Assembly: GCA_012295275.1 (NCBI GenBank)
Contig: CM022665.1
Location: 24,587,946 to 24,651,945, forward strand
From: Chrysomallon squamiferum
Lineage: Eukaryota; Mollusca; Gastropoda; Neomphalida; Peltospiridae
DNA length: 64,000 nt
Direction of reading: 5' to 3'
The notes beneath the pieces were generated by a model. The model worked only from the letters and a program-made list of their open reading frames with translations, did no database searches and had not been told where the DNA came from. Positions 27,482-42,800 of the stretch are shown one piece after another (the stretch's first letter is position 1; each line of letters opens with the position of its first letter). Position numbers and translations under genes: made by a program.

Positions 27482-30400
27482 TTATGAGCATACTCCTGAA
27501 GGCTCTGGTTTGAAAAGTTCACACAAACCCAGGTCTTTCTGTTCCACTTCATCTGATGCTGGCTTTCTATGTTTGTGGTGGAACAAAGGAGGGAGATTTT
27601 TGTACTGAATTTCCCTCTGGAACTGCTGTCCAATATTTTTCTGAAAATATTAATATTAAATTAACAACAACAACAACAACAACACCAATAATAATAGTAT
27701 GAAATAAAGTTTATTTTCTAATGAAAAATATAAAAACAGATCAAACAATATTTATTTATTTACTGTTTCATTTAATGATGAATTTCAGATGAAACCAAAA
27801 TGGTTCATAATATCCATAAAAATGGTAAAATATACATTTCTTAAAAAGAAATTAATACTAAAATTATGTTCTATACTAGTCCATAATTAAGAATACCTCA
27901 AGCCAAAATCAACAAAACATTCCATACACAACACTGTTTGGGATCATGGAGTGTGTCTGCTTCTTGCAGTTATTTCAATTTTGAGTGGATACATCCACTT
28001 AGCACAAGGAAAGGGTTAAGACTCATTCCTTAAAAAAGGTGAGAACATTTTCCTAACCTGCATTAATGACAGATCACAACACACTTTAATGATCTTGAAA
28101 TTCACAAAAACAGAATTTAAATGTTATATTTACCCCAATGATTTCAAAAACCAGCCGTTTAAAAGAGTCTTTCTTCTTTTTCTCTGCTATCTGCTTCTGC
28201 ACAATCTTTTCATCAAAAGTCTGAAATTAAAACAGTAGCAAATTAACTCTCAAAATATCTGTATTTGTAAAACACAAAAAACAACAAACTAATGTGTGTG
28301 TGTGTGTGTTTGAAATGCTTGTTATAAACAACATCTCAAGCTAAATTTCCATTCTAACATTAGTTATTACATGTCAAACAAATGATTCTATATTAACAGT
28401 ACAAGACAGGAAGAAATTCATGAGCTACTTTTACTAATTATTAAGCTAAAAATCTATTGTAAGGGTCCACTGACAGCACTCAGACAGATTTATTATAAAA
28501 TGAATTATTTTCAGATCACTGAACAATAACAAAATATCTATTTTTAGCTACTATAAAAAAACTATTATTTTTCCTTCAATACAAGTCCCCAAAAAACAAT
28601 TTTTGGGCCAAATAATTGTGACTAAGTTTTTGTTCAGAATGCTTGAAGTTAAAATTTCAGTTTTTAGTATTAAAAATATGTCAATAATAAACGCCAGTTT
28701 CTCGTATTTTTACCATAATAAAGCTTCAAAAACCTGAGTTAAATACTTACCTCCACAGCTTGTTGAGATACTCCAGGCAGTTGTAAAAGGACATTTGAGA
28801 TTTCAGGAAACAGAGGTCTCTGTGAATAATTAAATTTTATAAAATAAATACAAACATTTTGATAATAATAATAATAGTAACAACAGTAATAATGGTAGCA
28901 ATTTTAAGACACATAAACACACACATACACACACACACAAGAATGAAACATTTTAAATTTAAAAAACAGTGACATAAGAAAATGAAACCTCTGTTAACTG
29001 AAAAAAAGTATATGTATGTATGTGTATATATTTATAAATAGAAATTTACTAGAACAAAATTAGTTGAATTACTACTGGTGGCAATAACAGTAATAATAGA
29101 AGTAATAAAAGCTGTTTCAATAATATGTGCAAAAGTAAATGTGATAGTAGTAATAGTAGTCAAATGTTGCTTGATAATGGTAATAATGATAGTTTCTTGA
29201 TAATGATAATAGTGATAGTTGCTTGATAATGATAATGGAAATAGTTGCTTGATAATGATAATAGTAACAGTTACTTGATATTGCTAATAGTGACAGCAGC
29301 TTGATATGGTAGTAATAACAATATTGCTAATAGTGTTAATAATAATGTAATAACAGAACAGGAAATGATAGAAATAAAAATATGATCAAGATGAGAACTT
29401 ACCAATACTTCATAGACTTGTAGTCCAAGTGAAAGTAATTGAGCTTGGCAAGATTCGTGTTGACCATGGACTCGTAATCCAAACAGAACAGAGGAGAAAG
29501 CATGTGCTGAAGCTTCACTTGTCATCTTTTTGTCAGCAACAATCTACAGTTAAATAAAGTGACTTTTACAATATCCTTCTATAAAATGTTGAATATGTAA
29601 GTACACTAATAAGGAAAATGAAAATAATGAAATAAATCCAACTATAAAACAAACCATCTAATGTAAAATTAAAATAAATATTATGTAAAATATATTTAAA
29701 AAGTACAAAATAAAAAAAATAAAAAGAAAAGAAAATAACTTTTGATCATTCAGTGATATGTGCTTAAATGAAGATTGGCTTAACCTGAACAGTTCAAAAC
29801 TGAATGGCAAGTATCACTAAAAAAAAGTATTTACAAATATTTTAAAATGATTACACGAACAATATAAAGTTACTGTAAACAATAAACTTGTTCATTCTAA
29901 AAGTATCTGTAAAAATCATTATCATATCTTTTATTTATATGTAACAATTATTTTGAATTTTATTTTAATATGCCTAAAGTAATGTTAAATTTATTTAACT
30001 CTTTTGTCCAGTGAAGCACACAATACCTTAAAACACAGAATAAAACTATAGTAAGCTTTAAAATGAGATTTAAAAAAGAAATTTATGTCACCTGTTTGAG
30101 CAAAGGCAAACACAGACCAGTACACTTGTTACATGTGGCTGTGTCATTCCAAGACAGGCTATTGAACACACAAAGGAACACTGATGGAAACAAAGCCTGT
30201 TGATGAAATAAAAAATTAAAAAATATGTTTCCTGAAAGCCAGTTAATCAAAATACATTGAAATTAATATTATCAAATACCTAAGTTTCTAATTTGCTTCA
30301 GCTACCGTTTTCAAAACATTTCAAACCAGAGTTTGAATAATCTGAATTTAGCCAATTTGTTGCTATATATGAGGCAAAATTGTATATGAAATAATATGTT

Positions 30401-33299
30401 TTGAAATCAGCCATGTGGTGTCCATAGTACTGTCCTAAAATAATATAAAATACTTGCACAATTATAACAAGAAGAATAATGACATTACAGAGAATTTATG
30501 TACCAATAAGATTAACAAAAACCAACTATAATGATGGTATCATTAACCGACAATAGTAAACACGTAATACTGATGTTGTAGGTAGAAAAATGATATAACA
30601 GTAAGATTAGGAATTAAATATTTATGAATGAAAATAATTCTGGCACACTAACAATACTACAGCAATGATAGTAAATGTGACACCAACAGCAATAATAATT
30701 ATAATGAAGATATGTAGATGATGATAAAATTTCACTGATATTACTTTAAGATATGAAACTAATATTATATATGTACAAATAACATTTTTTTTAATAATAA
30801 TAATAATATTATAACAACAATAATCATAATAATTAGTAATATGAAAATAAAATAATAAAACTGGAAAAAAGCTAACAAATGTTACATATATTTGAGACAC
30901 ATTTCTAAGAGTATTACAGAAGTTACATTTCTAACAGATTTACAACAAAAAAAGAAATATATTTCTTAGAGTGCTCCAAAAAATACATTAGTAAGATCGT
31001 AACAAAAATGGAGAGAGAAAAACAATTGGTGCTTACATCAGTTCTCATGCAGAGCTGTCCGAGTTCACTGAGGTTTTCGCAGTGTTTGTTGGAATTACTG
31101 GGTGCAGTCATGCCGTCCTCTTCTGTGTCCATGTCATCAGACATAAGAGACTCTGTATGTCCACGTCGAGTGAAGCACACAATACCTTAAAACACAGATT
31201 TAAACAACTACTGATCAGTTTTATGTACACTTTCAAAACTTCTTCATAGATTTACCTTGTCCAGTGAAGCACACAATACCGTAAAACACAGATTTAAACA
31301 ACTACTGTTCAGTTTTATATACACTTTCAAAACTTCTTCATAGATTTATATAAATAGTTAATTCTTTGAACATTTTGTAACAGTATTTTGTCAAATGTTC
31401 AAAGAATTAAACATTTGTAAATTTGTTTTTAAATATTTAGATAAATCTCTCAATGAACGTTTGAAAATGCATTTAAAAATGATAAGTAATTGTTTAAATT
31501 TCTATTTTTAATATTAGTACAGCTTGAGAATTCCTTATCCAAAATGCTTCGGACTGGAATTTTTCAGATTATGAAATATAAAGAGAGAGCCTGACAAAAA
31601 ATCCAAATCTAAATACAAATACAATTTATATTTTATATAGGATTTACACAGAGAGCCTGCAGAATTTTTTATATTATAATTTTAATAATTCTGTGCACAA
31701 AATAAAGCAAAACAATCAGAAAAGTGTAAGATATCACTATTTCTGTTGCTTAGAAAAAGTTTCGATTTTGGAGCTTTTTGGATTTCATAAATTCAGATAA
31801 GTGGTCCTCAACCTGTGCTAAGATAAATTGTAATCAAATTATAACACTCTCTCTGACATACTTAGAAGATCTACATATTCTCTTGTCAGCTGTCTTGTCA
31901 ACTGGTCCTCTATCACCTCAGATTCCTCTTCATCATTATCTTTTCTGTTAAATAAAACAACATTTCAATTGAAAACTGTTCAGAATACTTTAAATGATGT
32001 CTCTAAAATATTACTTTTTGTAATAATGACATTCAAGAACTGAAATACAATGCTGCCAGTTATTTTCGCTGATTACCAACAAGAGATTCTGCCAACCTCA
32101 CTGAACAAGTTGAAGTTGTTAAGCAGCTGGACTTAAACCAGTATTTCAGTACTAGATTATGCACAGAACTGATTGGGAAGGTGTAAATTTATTTGATTCT
32201 TTTTCTATTTAAAAACCCCCAAAACAAAACCAATAAAAAATGGTTCTTGGATGAATGGAAGCACAGACACAGACACAGTCAGTCAGTCACACACACACAC
32301 AGACACATTTCAGATATGTTCACTGTCTGAATGGATCTTCTAAATGCAGTTTCACCGATATAAATTACAGGTCATAAAGAAATAAAACATTATGTATCAG
32401 TATGCATTTTTTTTTTTTTTTTGAATTTTGTTGTTGTTGTTGTTGATGACAATTATAAGACTATTTTCAACTTCAGTGCTTAAAATGTTTTTTAAAAATC
32501 TAATAAAATTAAAAAATGTATTCAATATTTACTTACTCTTCATTTTGTGCTTCAATATATGTCTGATTTATCTGCTGCCATCTTGCTCCCAGTCTCTGAA
32601 AAACAATATAAAAAATAATAATAATAAAATATCTGTGACATATATTATAAATATTAATTCACTGCTGGATATATACATATTTATGCACAAACTCACCTGC
32701 AACATGTAAGGGCACAGTTTGGTTAAAATGGGAATAACAGCACTAGAGTAACATTCTTTTGGACAGTTCAGTACAAATGGCTTTGTGAAAACACTTGAAA
32801 CCAGTTAAGGGGTATGAACAATAAACTGTATGTCTTTTGTTATGTTTATTTAGTAATACAACAAACTTGAAACATTTAGTAATAATAATAATAATCATAA
32901 TAATAATAAGAAGAACAATAGCAGTAACAACAATAACAACAAGAGTAATAATTACAAGAAAAACATTAATAATAATTATAGTAATGATAGTAACAAAAAC
33001 AACTATGATGACAACAATAGTAATAATTATAACAGTAAAACAATAAAACTAATAATAACAATAGTAATGATGATGATGACAACAACAACAAAACAAAAGT
33101 GGTGGGTGTTGTGATGTAAAGGATATGAATCACAGGTTTAAATCTGTAGTCAGGCATGTTTTCTACACAGTTGAAAACTGAGTCCAAAAGACACTGGGCA
33201 AGATTTGGTGCTGAATAGAATTCATAACCCAAACACAGACCAGCATTCCCCAGTATGTGAAACCTGAAATGAGGAAAACCAAAACAAACAAACAAACAA

Positions 33300-33335
<36 letters not shown>

Positions 33336-34840
33336 ACAGAAAAATAAAATAAAATAAAAATTACATAAAATTATACATTTATCTGTGTGAATACTAATCA
33401 AGTAAAATATTGGTTAACTATTATTTCTTACTTTTTATCTCTTTAATTATTAATAATATATACGGTTGACCCTTGATTTCATGCACCTTGGTTTTCTTGA
33501 TTTCCTGAAATCCAGAATAAATCTGAACATGACTTATAGGAACTACTAAGTTATTCTGAGTCCAACTATATGATTACGGCAACCCTATCTCAACCCATTT
33601 TCCATCAAGGTGAGAATACATTTTACAACTGCACCCAATACCACCCATAACCTATCAAACTTCATGCAAGCTAGCCTACTTTTTCTACTGTACGTTTTTT
33701 CTTTACGTATAATGCATGACATCTATTTACCATGTTTTTATGTCTGTATATTTTTCCTACTTGTTTTGGTAAATTTTAGGGTTAATGTTTACATTCATGA
33801 CTTCCTGGACTTTTGCATTTTCCAGACCAGTGCTCCCCCTATCAGTTCATGAAATCAAGGGTCAACAATACATATATTTTTCATTTCTTTCTTTTATTTA
33901 GTAGATACATTTTTAAAATTAAAATTTTAAAATAAAAATATTAAATAAAAGAATGAACTGAGACTATAATAGTGTAAGAAATTATAAATAGGAAGGAAAA
34001 TCTAATATTTCAGTCTGAACTTATTTTAACAAACAATTCATCATTTAACCAACAAATGCAAATAATGTTGTATAACATTAGAACATATTGTGAGGAAAAC
34101 AAACATTTCAGTAAAAGTATTGTCCTGTTACACAGAAATATCCTACCCATTTTCCAATATTGTTGTGAGGAAATTTTGCATTCTTTCCAGTGGACGTTTG
34201 CTTTTTGTCGATTCAGTGCTATCATTGGATGGTGCAGGAATCCCTGTAAATGTCAATGTGTTGAAAAGTGTGTTAGAAATAATTAACATTAGCATTAAAA
34301 TACTAGTTTGTTATGATTTCAATATCAAGTATAAAAATGCCAATACATTATATTTAGAAGTCCACAGGAATTAAGAATTTAAAAGCATTAAACCAGTACA
34401 AATAAAGATAATTTAACAGTAAGACTATTATTCAATTTCTGTTATTCACACAATGCATGAGAATAATTAATTATTTCCTTGGCAACATGCATTAAATTAG
34501 AATTTTATGCATATTAAAGAGACTCCAGAAAACTGGTTTACCAAGTCATGAAATAAATTATTTGTTTTTGACAGAGTAGATTACTTAGAGTTTCTTTTAT
34601 ACATAACATGTTTTATTTTGTAAACAACAATTTAAATAACAAATACAATTTACCTAGTATAGCATATTTATCACTTTCCTGTAAATCGTATGCTAAAGCA
34701 AAATCTGGATGACGTCTGCTCAAATACTCAGGAAGCCACAGCTGGCAAGAGGCTCTGGAAAAAAATAAATAATAATAATAATAATCATAAAATTAAAATT
34801 TCAATTATCCAAAGTTACTGCCATGCATTATATACGAGTG

Positions 34841-34871
<31 letters not shown>

Positions 34872-37800
34872 TGAAAAAACCCACCACCACCACCACCCTC
34901 CCAATGCTTATCAATTAATATAAATTGTATTTAAGAGTAACCAATGGTTTGTGAATTGAACTGTTATGTTTATAAGATTGTCTTACTTTAGAAGGGCCAT
35001 TAAATTGTCCAGTAGTTCCCTGATGTGTGATGTAGCTGGAGTTTTTCAAAATAATATTGCCATCAGACAAAGTTCCACTGACAAAGCAACCAGATGCTGC
35101 CAACTGAAAAAACAGGAAAATACTCTTTTGAAATTTTCATATGTACACTTTCACATAACTAATAAAATAAAAAAAGAATATTAATACATATTACAATCAT
35201 TATTTTTAATTTAGGATAAATAGATATATAAAGTGGACAAAAATGAAAAAAAAAAAAAACATAAAAAACCCAAACAATTCTGGCATTTTACAAAGTAAAT
35301 TAACTTAGATGTCTGTGTTTATTTTGATTCAAGAATGAACTTGTTACTTCTCACACTTTTCTGTTAATAGTGAAATATTAATATTCTAAATTTAGGTAAA
35401 CCTTTTTGTTCTCTATAAGTCATGATCTCCTAATTACATTAGAATGTGCTATATATCCATAAAATCAACAGTAATAAAATGTTGTAATATGTCTGTTAGC
35501 AGTCATGTAGACTCAAGAATGTACTTGAATTTCTGAAACTGTTCTGACTGAAGTTTTCTATTGGAGAATTGTATCAGTTTTCTTAATATTCTAAATTTAA
35601 GTAACTTTCTTATTCTCCATTTAAATTTTTTTAACACTTAATAAATAATAATGAAAACATATTTCTTAATCTTGATTATAATCAATAATTCTAAATACAC
35701 TTTTTCTTTTTCTCCATAACTCATGGTCTTCCAAATGCTATAACTAATTACTTCATTATGCATTTATAGATTTTTTGACAATTCAGTTTCATCTGTGCTA
35801 GTTTGAATTTCTGAGATTATTCTGCCTTCAAACTTGGGGCTTTTTTTTTATTTCATGTTGTTTTTAAATTGAATTGTTATCAATAACTATATTATTCTAA
35901 ATTTTTATAAACCTCTTTTTTTTTTTTTTTTCCATTACAACATGGCTTTGTACAACTAATTAATTTAACATATACTATAGGCATGGCATTTAAAAAAAAA
36001 AATTATAAATGTGTTTTTAAAAATCAGTTTAGAACAATTATAAAATGTTGTAATATGTCTGTTAGCAGTCATGTAGACTCAAGAATGTACTTGAATTTCT
36101 GAAACTGTTCTGACTGATGTTTTCTATTGGAGAATTGTATCAGTTTTCTTAATATTCTAAATTTAAGTAACTTTCTTATTCTCCATTTAAAATATTTTTA
36201 ATAAATAAAAATGAAAATAATTAAAATTATAATCAATAATATTTTTTTTTTCTCCATAAATCATAACCTTCCAAATGCTATAACTAATTACTTCATTATG
36301 CATTTATAGATTTTTTAACAATTCAGTTTCATCTGTGCTAGCGAACAAATACTGCAAGTTTCAATTTCTGAGATTATTCTGACTTCAAACTTCAGGATTT
36401 TGTTTTATTTCAAGTTGTTTTTAAATTGAATTGTTATCAATAACCATATTATTCTAAAGTTTATAACTTTTTTTCTTGAATTTTTTTCCATTACAACATG
36501 AACATTTTGTATAACCAATTAATTTTTTTTTTTTTTTTTGCAAATGTATTTTTAAAAATCAGTTTAGAACAATTATAAAATGATGTAATATGTCTGTTAG
36601 CAGTCATGTAGACTCAAGAATGTACTTGAATTTCTGAAACTGTTCTGACTGAAGTTTTCTATTGGAGAATTGTATCAGTTTTCTTAATATTCTAAATTTA
36701 AGTAACTTTCTTATTCTCCATTTAGAAATTTTAACAACTAATTAAAAATGAAAACATATTTCTTAATCTTGATTATAATTAATAATTCTAAATATTTTTT
36801 TTCTTTTATCACAAAATTCATGCCTTCAAAACATAACTGATTACTTTATTAAACATTTGTAATTTTTCTTTTATCTGTACAGTCATATAGACTCATAAAT
36901 ACACCTGAATGTTCTTGAAATTTGTTGGGACTGGGGAGGGTTTTGTTGTTTTTAAACTGAATTGTTATCAGTTTAACTGTATTATTCTAAATTTAATAAC
37001 CTTTTTTTTTTTTTTTTTTTCCATTTAAAATATTTTAACAACTGATTAATTTAAAATGAAATATGCACATAGTATTTTTTTATATATAATAAAATCAGTT
37101 CTAACAGTAATAAAATTTGTAATATTTCTCAGTCATGTAGACTCAAGAATGCCTTCCAAATTTCTGAAACTGTTCTGACTGAAGTTTTCTATTGGAGAAT
37201 TTATAGTTTTTTTAATATTCTAAATTTAAGTAACTTTCTTATTTCCATTTAAAATTTTTTAACACTTAATAAATAATAACTTCTGACTGAAGTTTTCTAT
37301 TGGAGAATTGTATCAGTTTTCTTAATATTCTAAATTTAAGTAACTTTCTTATTCTCCATTTAAAATTTTTTAACATTTAAGAAATAATAATGAAAACATA
37401 TTTCTTAATCTTGATTATAATTAATAATTCTAAATACACTTTTTCTTTTTATTTTTTCCATTACAACATGGCTTTGTACAACTAATTAATTTAACATATA
37501 CTATAGACATGGCATTTAAAAAAAAAAATTATAAATGTGTTTTTAAAAATCAGTTTAGAACAATTATAAAATGATGTAATATGTCTGTTAGCAGTCATGT
37601 AGACTCAAGAATGTACTTGAATTTCTGAAACTGTTCTGACTGATGTTTTCTATAGGAGAATTGTATCAGTTATCTTAATATTCTAAATTTAAGTAACTTT
37701 CTTATTCTCCACAGAAAATATTTTGACAATCAAGAAGTCAAAATAATAATGTCTCCTCAAAATAAAAAAATTATTTGTTTTAAAAATGTATTGAATTTTA

Positions 37801-39310
37801 AATTCTTAAATGCTGTTATTTCGCTGTATATTTAACTGCACACTGTATTGAAAGATTTCGAATGTAACCAGACCTGTTCTACTCATCTTAAGTTACCAAA
37901 CTGAAATGACATGTAAGACTAAGAGTCCTGTAGCCTTTCAGACTCATTCCTAGCTGAGAGATAATTCTGCCTGTTGATTTCTACAGAAGTCAATCAGTTA
38001 TATTCTATAGTTAAATAACCTTCCTATTCTCCAAGAACATATTTTAAGAATCATTAAATCAAAATATGAAAGTATTTCTTGAAGCTAGTAAAACAAAATA
38101 CGCTGAAATAAATATTATCAGCCACCATTTTCAGATCACATTTTGAATAAACAAATATAATTAATGTGTTGCTATATTTGTTGAGAAATTATATATAAAA
38201 TAATGCATGTTTTGAAATATTTCATGTAAACTCCACAACAATGCCCACAAGATGATATACTGTTCAGATTTTCAGTAGCACATATATAAAAATTAATGTC
38301 ATACCACTATAATAATTATAAAAAGTAATATTTCTTGAAACAGCCATGTAACTGCCATAATATATCTTTACAAGATGACAGACTGTTCTGACTGTTTTTA
38401 TTTTCTGTAAGAGAAGTTTATCTATACCAGACTCTAGTTTTGTATTTAGCAGAGTGTAACTTTCTAAATAACATATTTTCTATTTTCTCACACTAGGATC
38501 ATCAGGCCACTTCGATCTCTTTATAACAGCCAAGATCATACTGATGCAGTATGAAATCTGGAAGTAATATAAAGAAAAAGAAGAAAAAAATTATAATATT
38601 CACATCAGCCTGTTATGGATTTCATATGATTGAGACAAAAGATGTATACAATTTTAACTGGTAATTTAATAAACAAAAAACATACATACTTTACATTAAT
38701 TGATGTTCACATGTGAATGATACTGTCATTTCATAGATTTAATATAATCATTAAAAAAGCTAAAGTTACTGTGATATTTGAAATTAATGTGATTTTAATA
38801 AAAGATAAAAAAAAGTATTGTTTTAAATAATAATAATAATAATGGACTTTTATCATTTCATAGTATCAAGCATTTGTAATAAGGAGAAAACTTCTTCCAA
38901 AGACTTACATATAAATTTAATTATTTTTTGAAATGTTATAAATTATATTTAAAATATGAAAGAAATAATGCCTATGACAATGACAGCAATGCTGATGATG
39001 CTGGTGGTGACAAGAATAGTAAACTTACATGAGATCTGTTAATACCACACGTATCAGCAGAACTGGGCTCCACTGGGGGTTGATCCAGTCCCACATAGGA
39101 CATGAACATGGCAGAATCACTGAAAGCTCTGAAATAATTAAATCAAGATATTACCATATTTGTTATCAGCTCTGTAAACATTATACATAATTTACTAATA
39201 TACTTTAGCTTAATACTAGTTGCTTTCTATTTTATTTTAACATTATTATTTTTATTTTATATTACTACTACTTCTCCCCCTCTTACAACAACAACACCAG
39301 CACCAACAAC

Positions 39311-39354
<44 letters not shown>

Positions 39355-39837
39355 TTTGAAACTCTACATATATGAAAAGAAAACATTTACTGCTACAAAA
39401 AGTAGTAATTACTACAAATGGAAAATAACACAATATCAAAAAAATATAATTTTGCAGTTTATTTTACTGGCTGTTTTAACTAAACTGAAATAAACAATGA
39501 AATAATAATAATATTAATAAATAAAAATAATAAATATAAACAATAACAATAAAAATCAGATATTTTCTGGGTTTTTTGCTGCAAAAGAAGTAATATGTAC
39601 TTTGCAAAATATTTACTGTAAAAAAAAAAAAAAAAAAAATGAAAACATCTTACTTTGTAAAATCATGTGACATCCAAAGTTCTTTCACTGGCTGCAATAC
39701 TTCTTCAATAAATAAAGACTGTTTTTCAAAGTTATTGAACTTGTTACTAAAAAAAAACAAAAAAGAATTGGACCAAAATGAAATAAGAAAAATTAAGAAA
39801 AATTAAAGGTATCAATTAAAGGTGTTAATAATTATTT

Positions 39838-39868
<31 letters not shown>

Positions 39869-42800
39869 TATTTTTTTAAATTAAAGATGTTTCAAATAAA
39901 TGAAGAAAAGAAAGAAGAGGAAATAAACTGAAAAAAAAAATGTAAAAACAGAATTAATGGTGCAACATTCCTTCATAAAATTTAAACCCGATAACAAACA
40001 GATTCCAACATAACAACAATGTTATATTTATTTTTTAACAACTGATAACAACCCCCAAAAAGCCAATTACATTACTGATAATCTACTATCAATGTTTTGC
40101 AATAAGACTCATCAAGAAAAAATACACTTTTCTAGTTTACTAACTTCATTACCTATTTTGGATCTTTTACATCAGCTTTCCATATTTAGTAAAGCACAGA
40201 TAATGCCCTTTTATAAGCCTGATGCAGAGAATTGACAAGAACAGTAAACTGGCTAGTTAATTCACTGCAGAGGACTGATCTTGCAACCTGTTATAAATGA
40301 AATGAGCACCCTTAAAGTTGAGATGTACTAACCTGACCAGGATCAAGGCTTCCATCAATATGCATTTCTCCATCTGGGAGAGTTGCTGAGGGTCCTTACT
40401 CATCTTCTTAATGTTGTTGTACAACAACTCAAACACTGGCTGTTAAAATAAATAACAAAAGAAATTAGAAAAAAAAACCCAACAAGATCTGGAATACAAC
40501 AGAATTTAATAATGACGAGGATGAGGATGATAAAGACAACGATGAGAATACTTTTTTTTTTCAAAGTTATTTTAGCTAATTATGCCCTGTCAACAATAAC
40601 TTCAATAATACAGGTAAAATGTTATTATGAATAAAATTGTTTATTCCAGTATTTTTTATAATTTCAGTTTCTTTTATATAGATATGTAGATGTAGGTCAT
40701 ATTTTGAAATAAAAAGAGTCCATATGATCTTTTAAAAATTATTAAGTATTTAGTTTCAAAAATAAATTATAATGAAATTATAAAATCACATTTAAGAACC
40801 CATAAAACAACCATACTCAATTACTACTTCCTTTTATACATTCTTCTACTGATTATGTTAATAATAATAATAATCCACTGAGATTGTAACATGGCCAATA
40901 TGAAGAAATCCAATTTAATATTATAATGGGATATCACAGTTGTTGATTTTTCCCAAGTACTTACAAACAACAACTCAGGACTCTGTCTGCAGATTTTGAC
41001 AAGGATGGAACAAGCATGTTGTCTGACATTTTTCACACCTCTACTTCTTGTACCCTTGGTCTGCCCTTGCAGGCTGAATACCACAGCTCCAAATATCTAA
41101 AATTCACAAGTTTCAATAAAAATGTGCATAATAATTTCTTTAACAATACAATAAAAAGACTGAAAATTAAAAAACAAACAAACAAACAAACAAATAAACA
41201 AATAAATAAACAAATAAAATAAAAACAAACCAAAACAAATAAGAAAATAATAAAATAAAGAAACAATCAAAATATTTAATATGTTCAGTTCATTAGCCTC
41301 TAAAATTTAATTTTCTGTTCAAATGTACACACCAAAGCCCTAAATGAAAAATATTTAATATAAAATTAAAGAAAACATTAGCTTTTACTAATAAAGGAAT
41401 AGAAAAAAATAATAAAATAAAATAAAATTTAATAATAATAATAATAAAAAAATTTATAAAATAAAACAAATACAATAAAAAAAAAATTACTTCTAAGTGA
41501 TACTGTCAAACACAATTTAAAAAAAAAATGAAGGCAACTTAGAACAACTGAAGAGTTAAAAGCAAGGTGAAGTTTAATAATTATTTTGCCCTCTTAGCCT
41601 CCTTGCATGATCACTGATAACACAACAAAGATTAATATAAATAAATAAGTAAATACCTTTTCTAATACTTGCACAATCTCACTAGTTTCAGTAAGAAATG
41701 GAAAGAATGCAGATACACAGGAGAGCAGACATGACAAAATTAATGGATCCTGAAATGATAAAATATTGCTAATGTCAGCAGCACATAGAAAATCATTTTA
41801 CTTTCATCTGCTATTTGCAAAACAATTGTGTTTTAATGAAACAAAGGTATCTAAAATATTTTATTAAAGCAATTTACTTATCACTGCATTTTCTTGGAAA
41901 ATACAAATAAGCTATCTAATTTTTATGTTAATATAAAATTGTTCTTTCAGTATATTGCTTTAAAAAAAAAATAATAAATTAAAAAAAGCATATATTTGGT
42001 TTACAACTAAATTTTATTAAAGAAAATACTGTATCATAATTTAGAACATAAATGTAAATCTCTAATGTTAATAAAATATCTAGTGTAAGGTATAATTCTA
42101 CAGTTCATACTAAAAAAAAGAACCAAAACAGTTTTTGTACACAACAAACAACTGATTTCTTCTTTTTTGGGGGGGAGGGGGGTATCTGCTTTGCATTTAA
42201 ATTTATTAACAATTAATTAACTTTGGTTAACAGCTATTATGACAGTTTCATTTCTAACACAACAAGAATGATTTAAGTTTATACCTGTGTTTCATATTTG
42301 AGTACATTGTTCAAGAGCTCCATTCCTATGCTGAGATCTGGCTGGCTTTTGTCCGACTGCCGAATTCGAGACATAACACACTCCAGAAACACAGTCAGTG
42401 CATCCCACTCAAGAAATGATGGAGAATTTGGGTTACAGTTGCCCAACTCATTACCTTGAAGAATAAAGAATGAATATTGTAACACCAATCAAGTTAGACA
42501 GACAGACTGAATGATAGAATGAAACATGTTTGGTTCATGCATGCATGTACACATAGATATATTTCGGCCACATTCAATACCTGACACTGTGTTATTAATC
42601 ACACTGTTAAATGAACATTATGTATATAGCTTCAAAGACATATCTTCATAACAAAGTCAGTCTGCAAGCAAGTCCAGTTTTTATAACTAGCGTATTATCA
42701 CTTAGCTACAGAATAGAAAAATATTAGATTAGTATAAAAATTCACAGGGTTTCTAACTGAAATTCAAAGACAATATTTAGATATTTAACCACTTAAGTAT

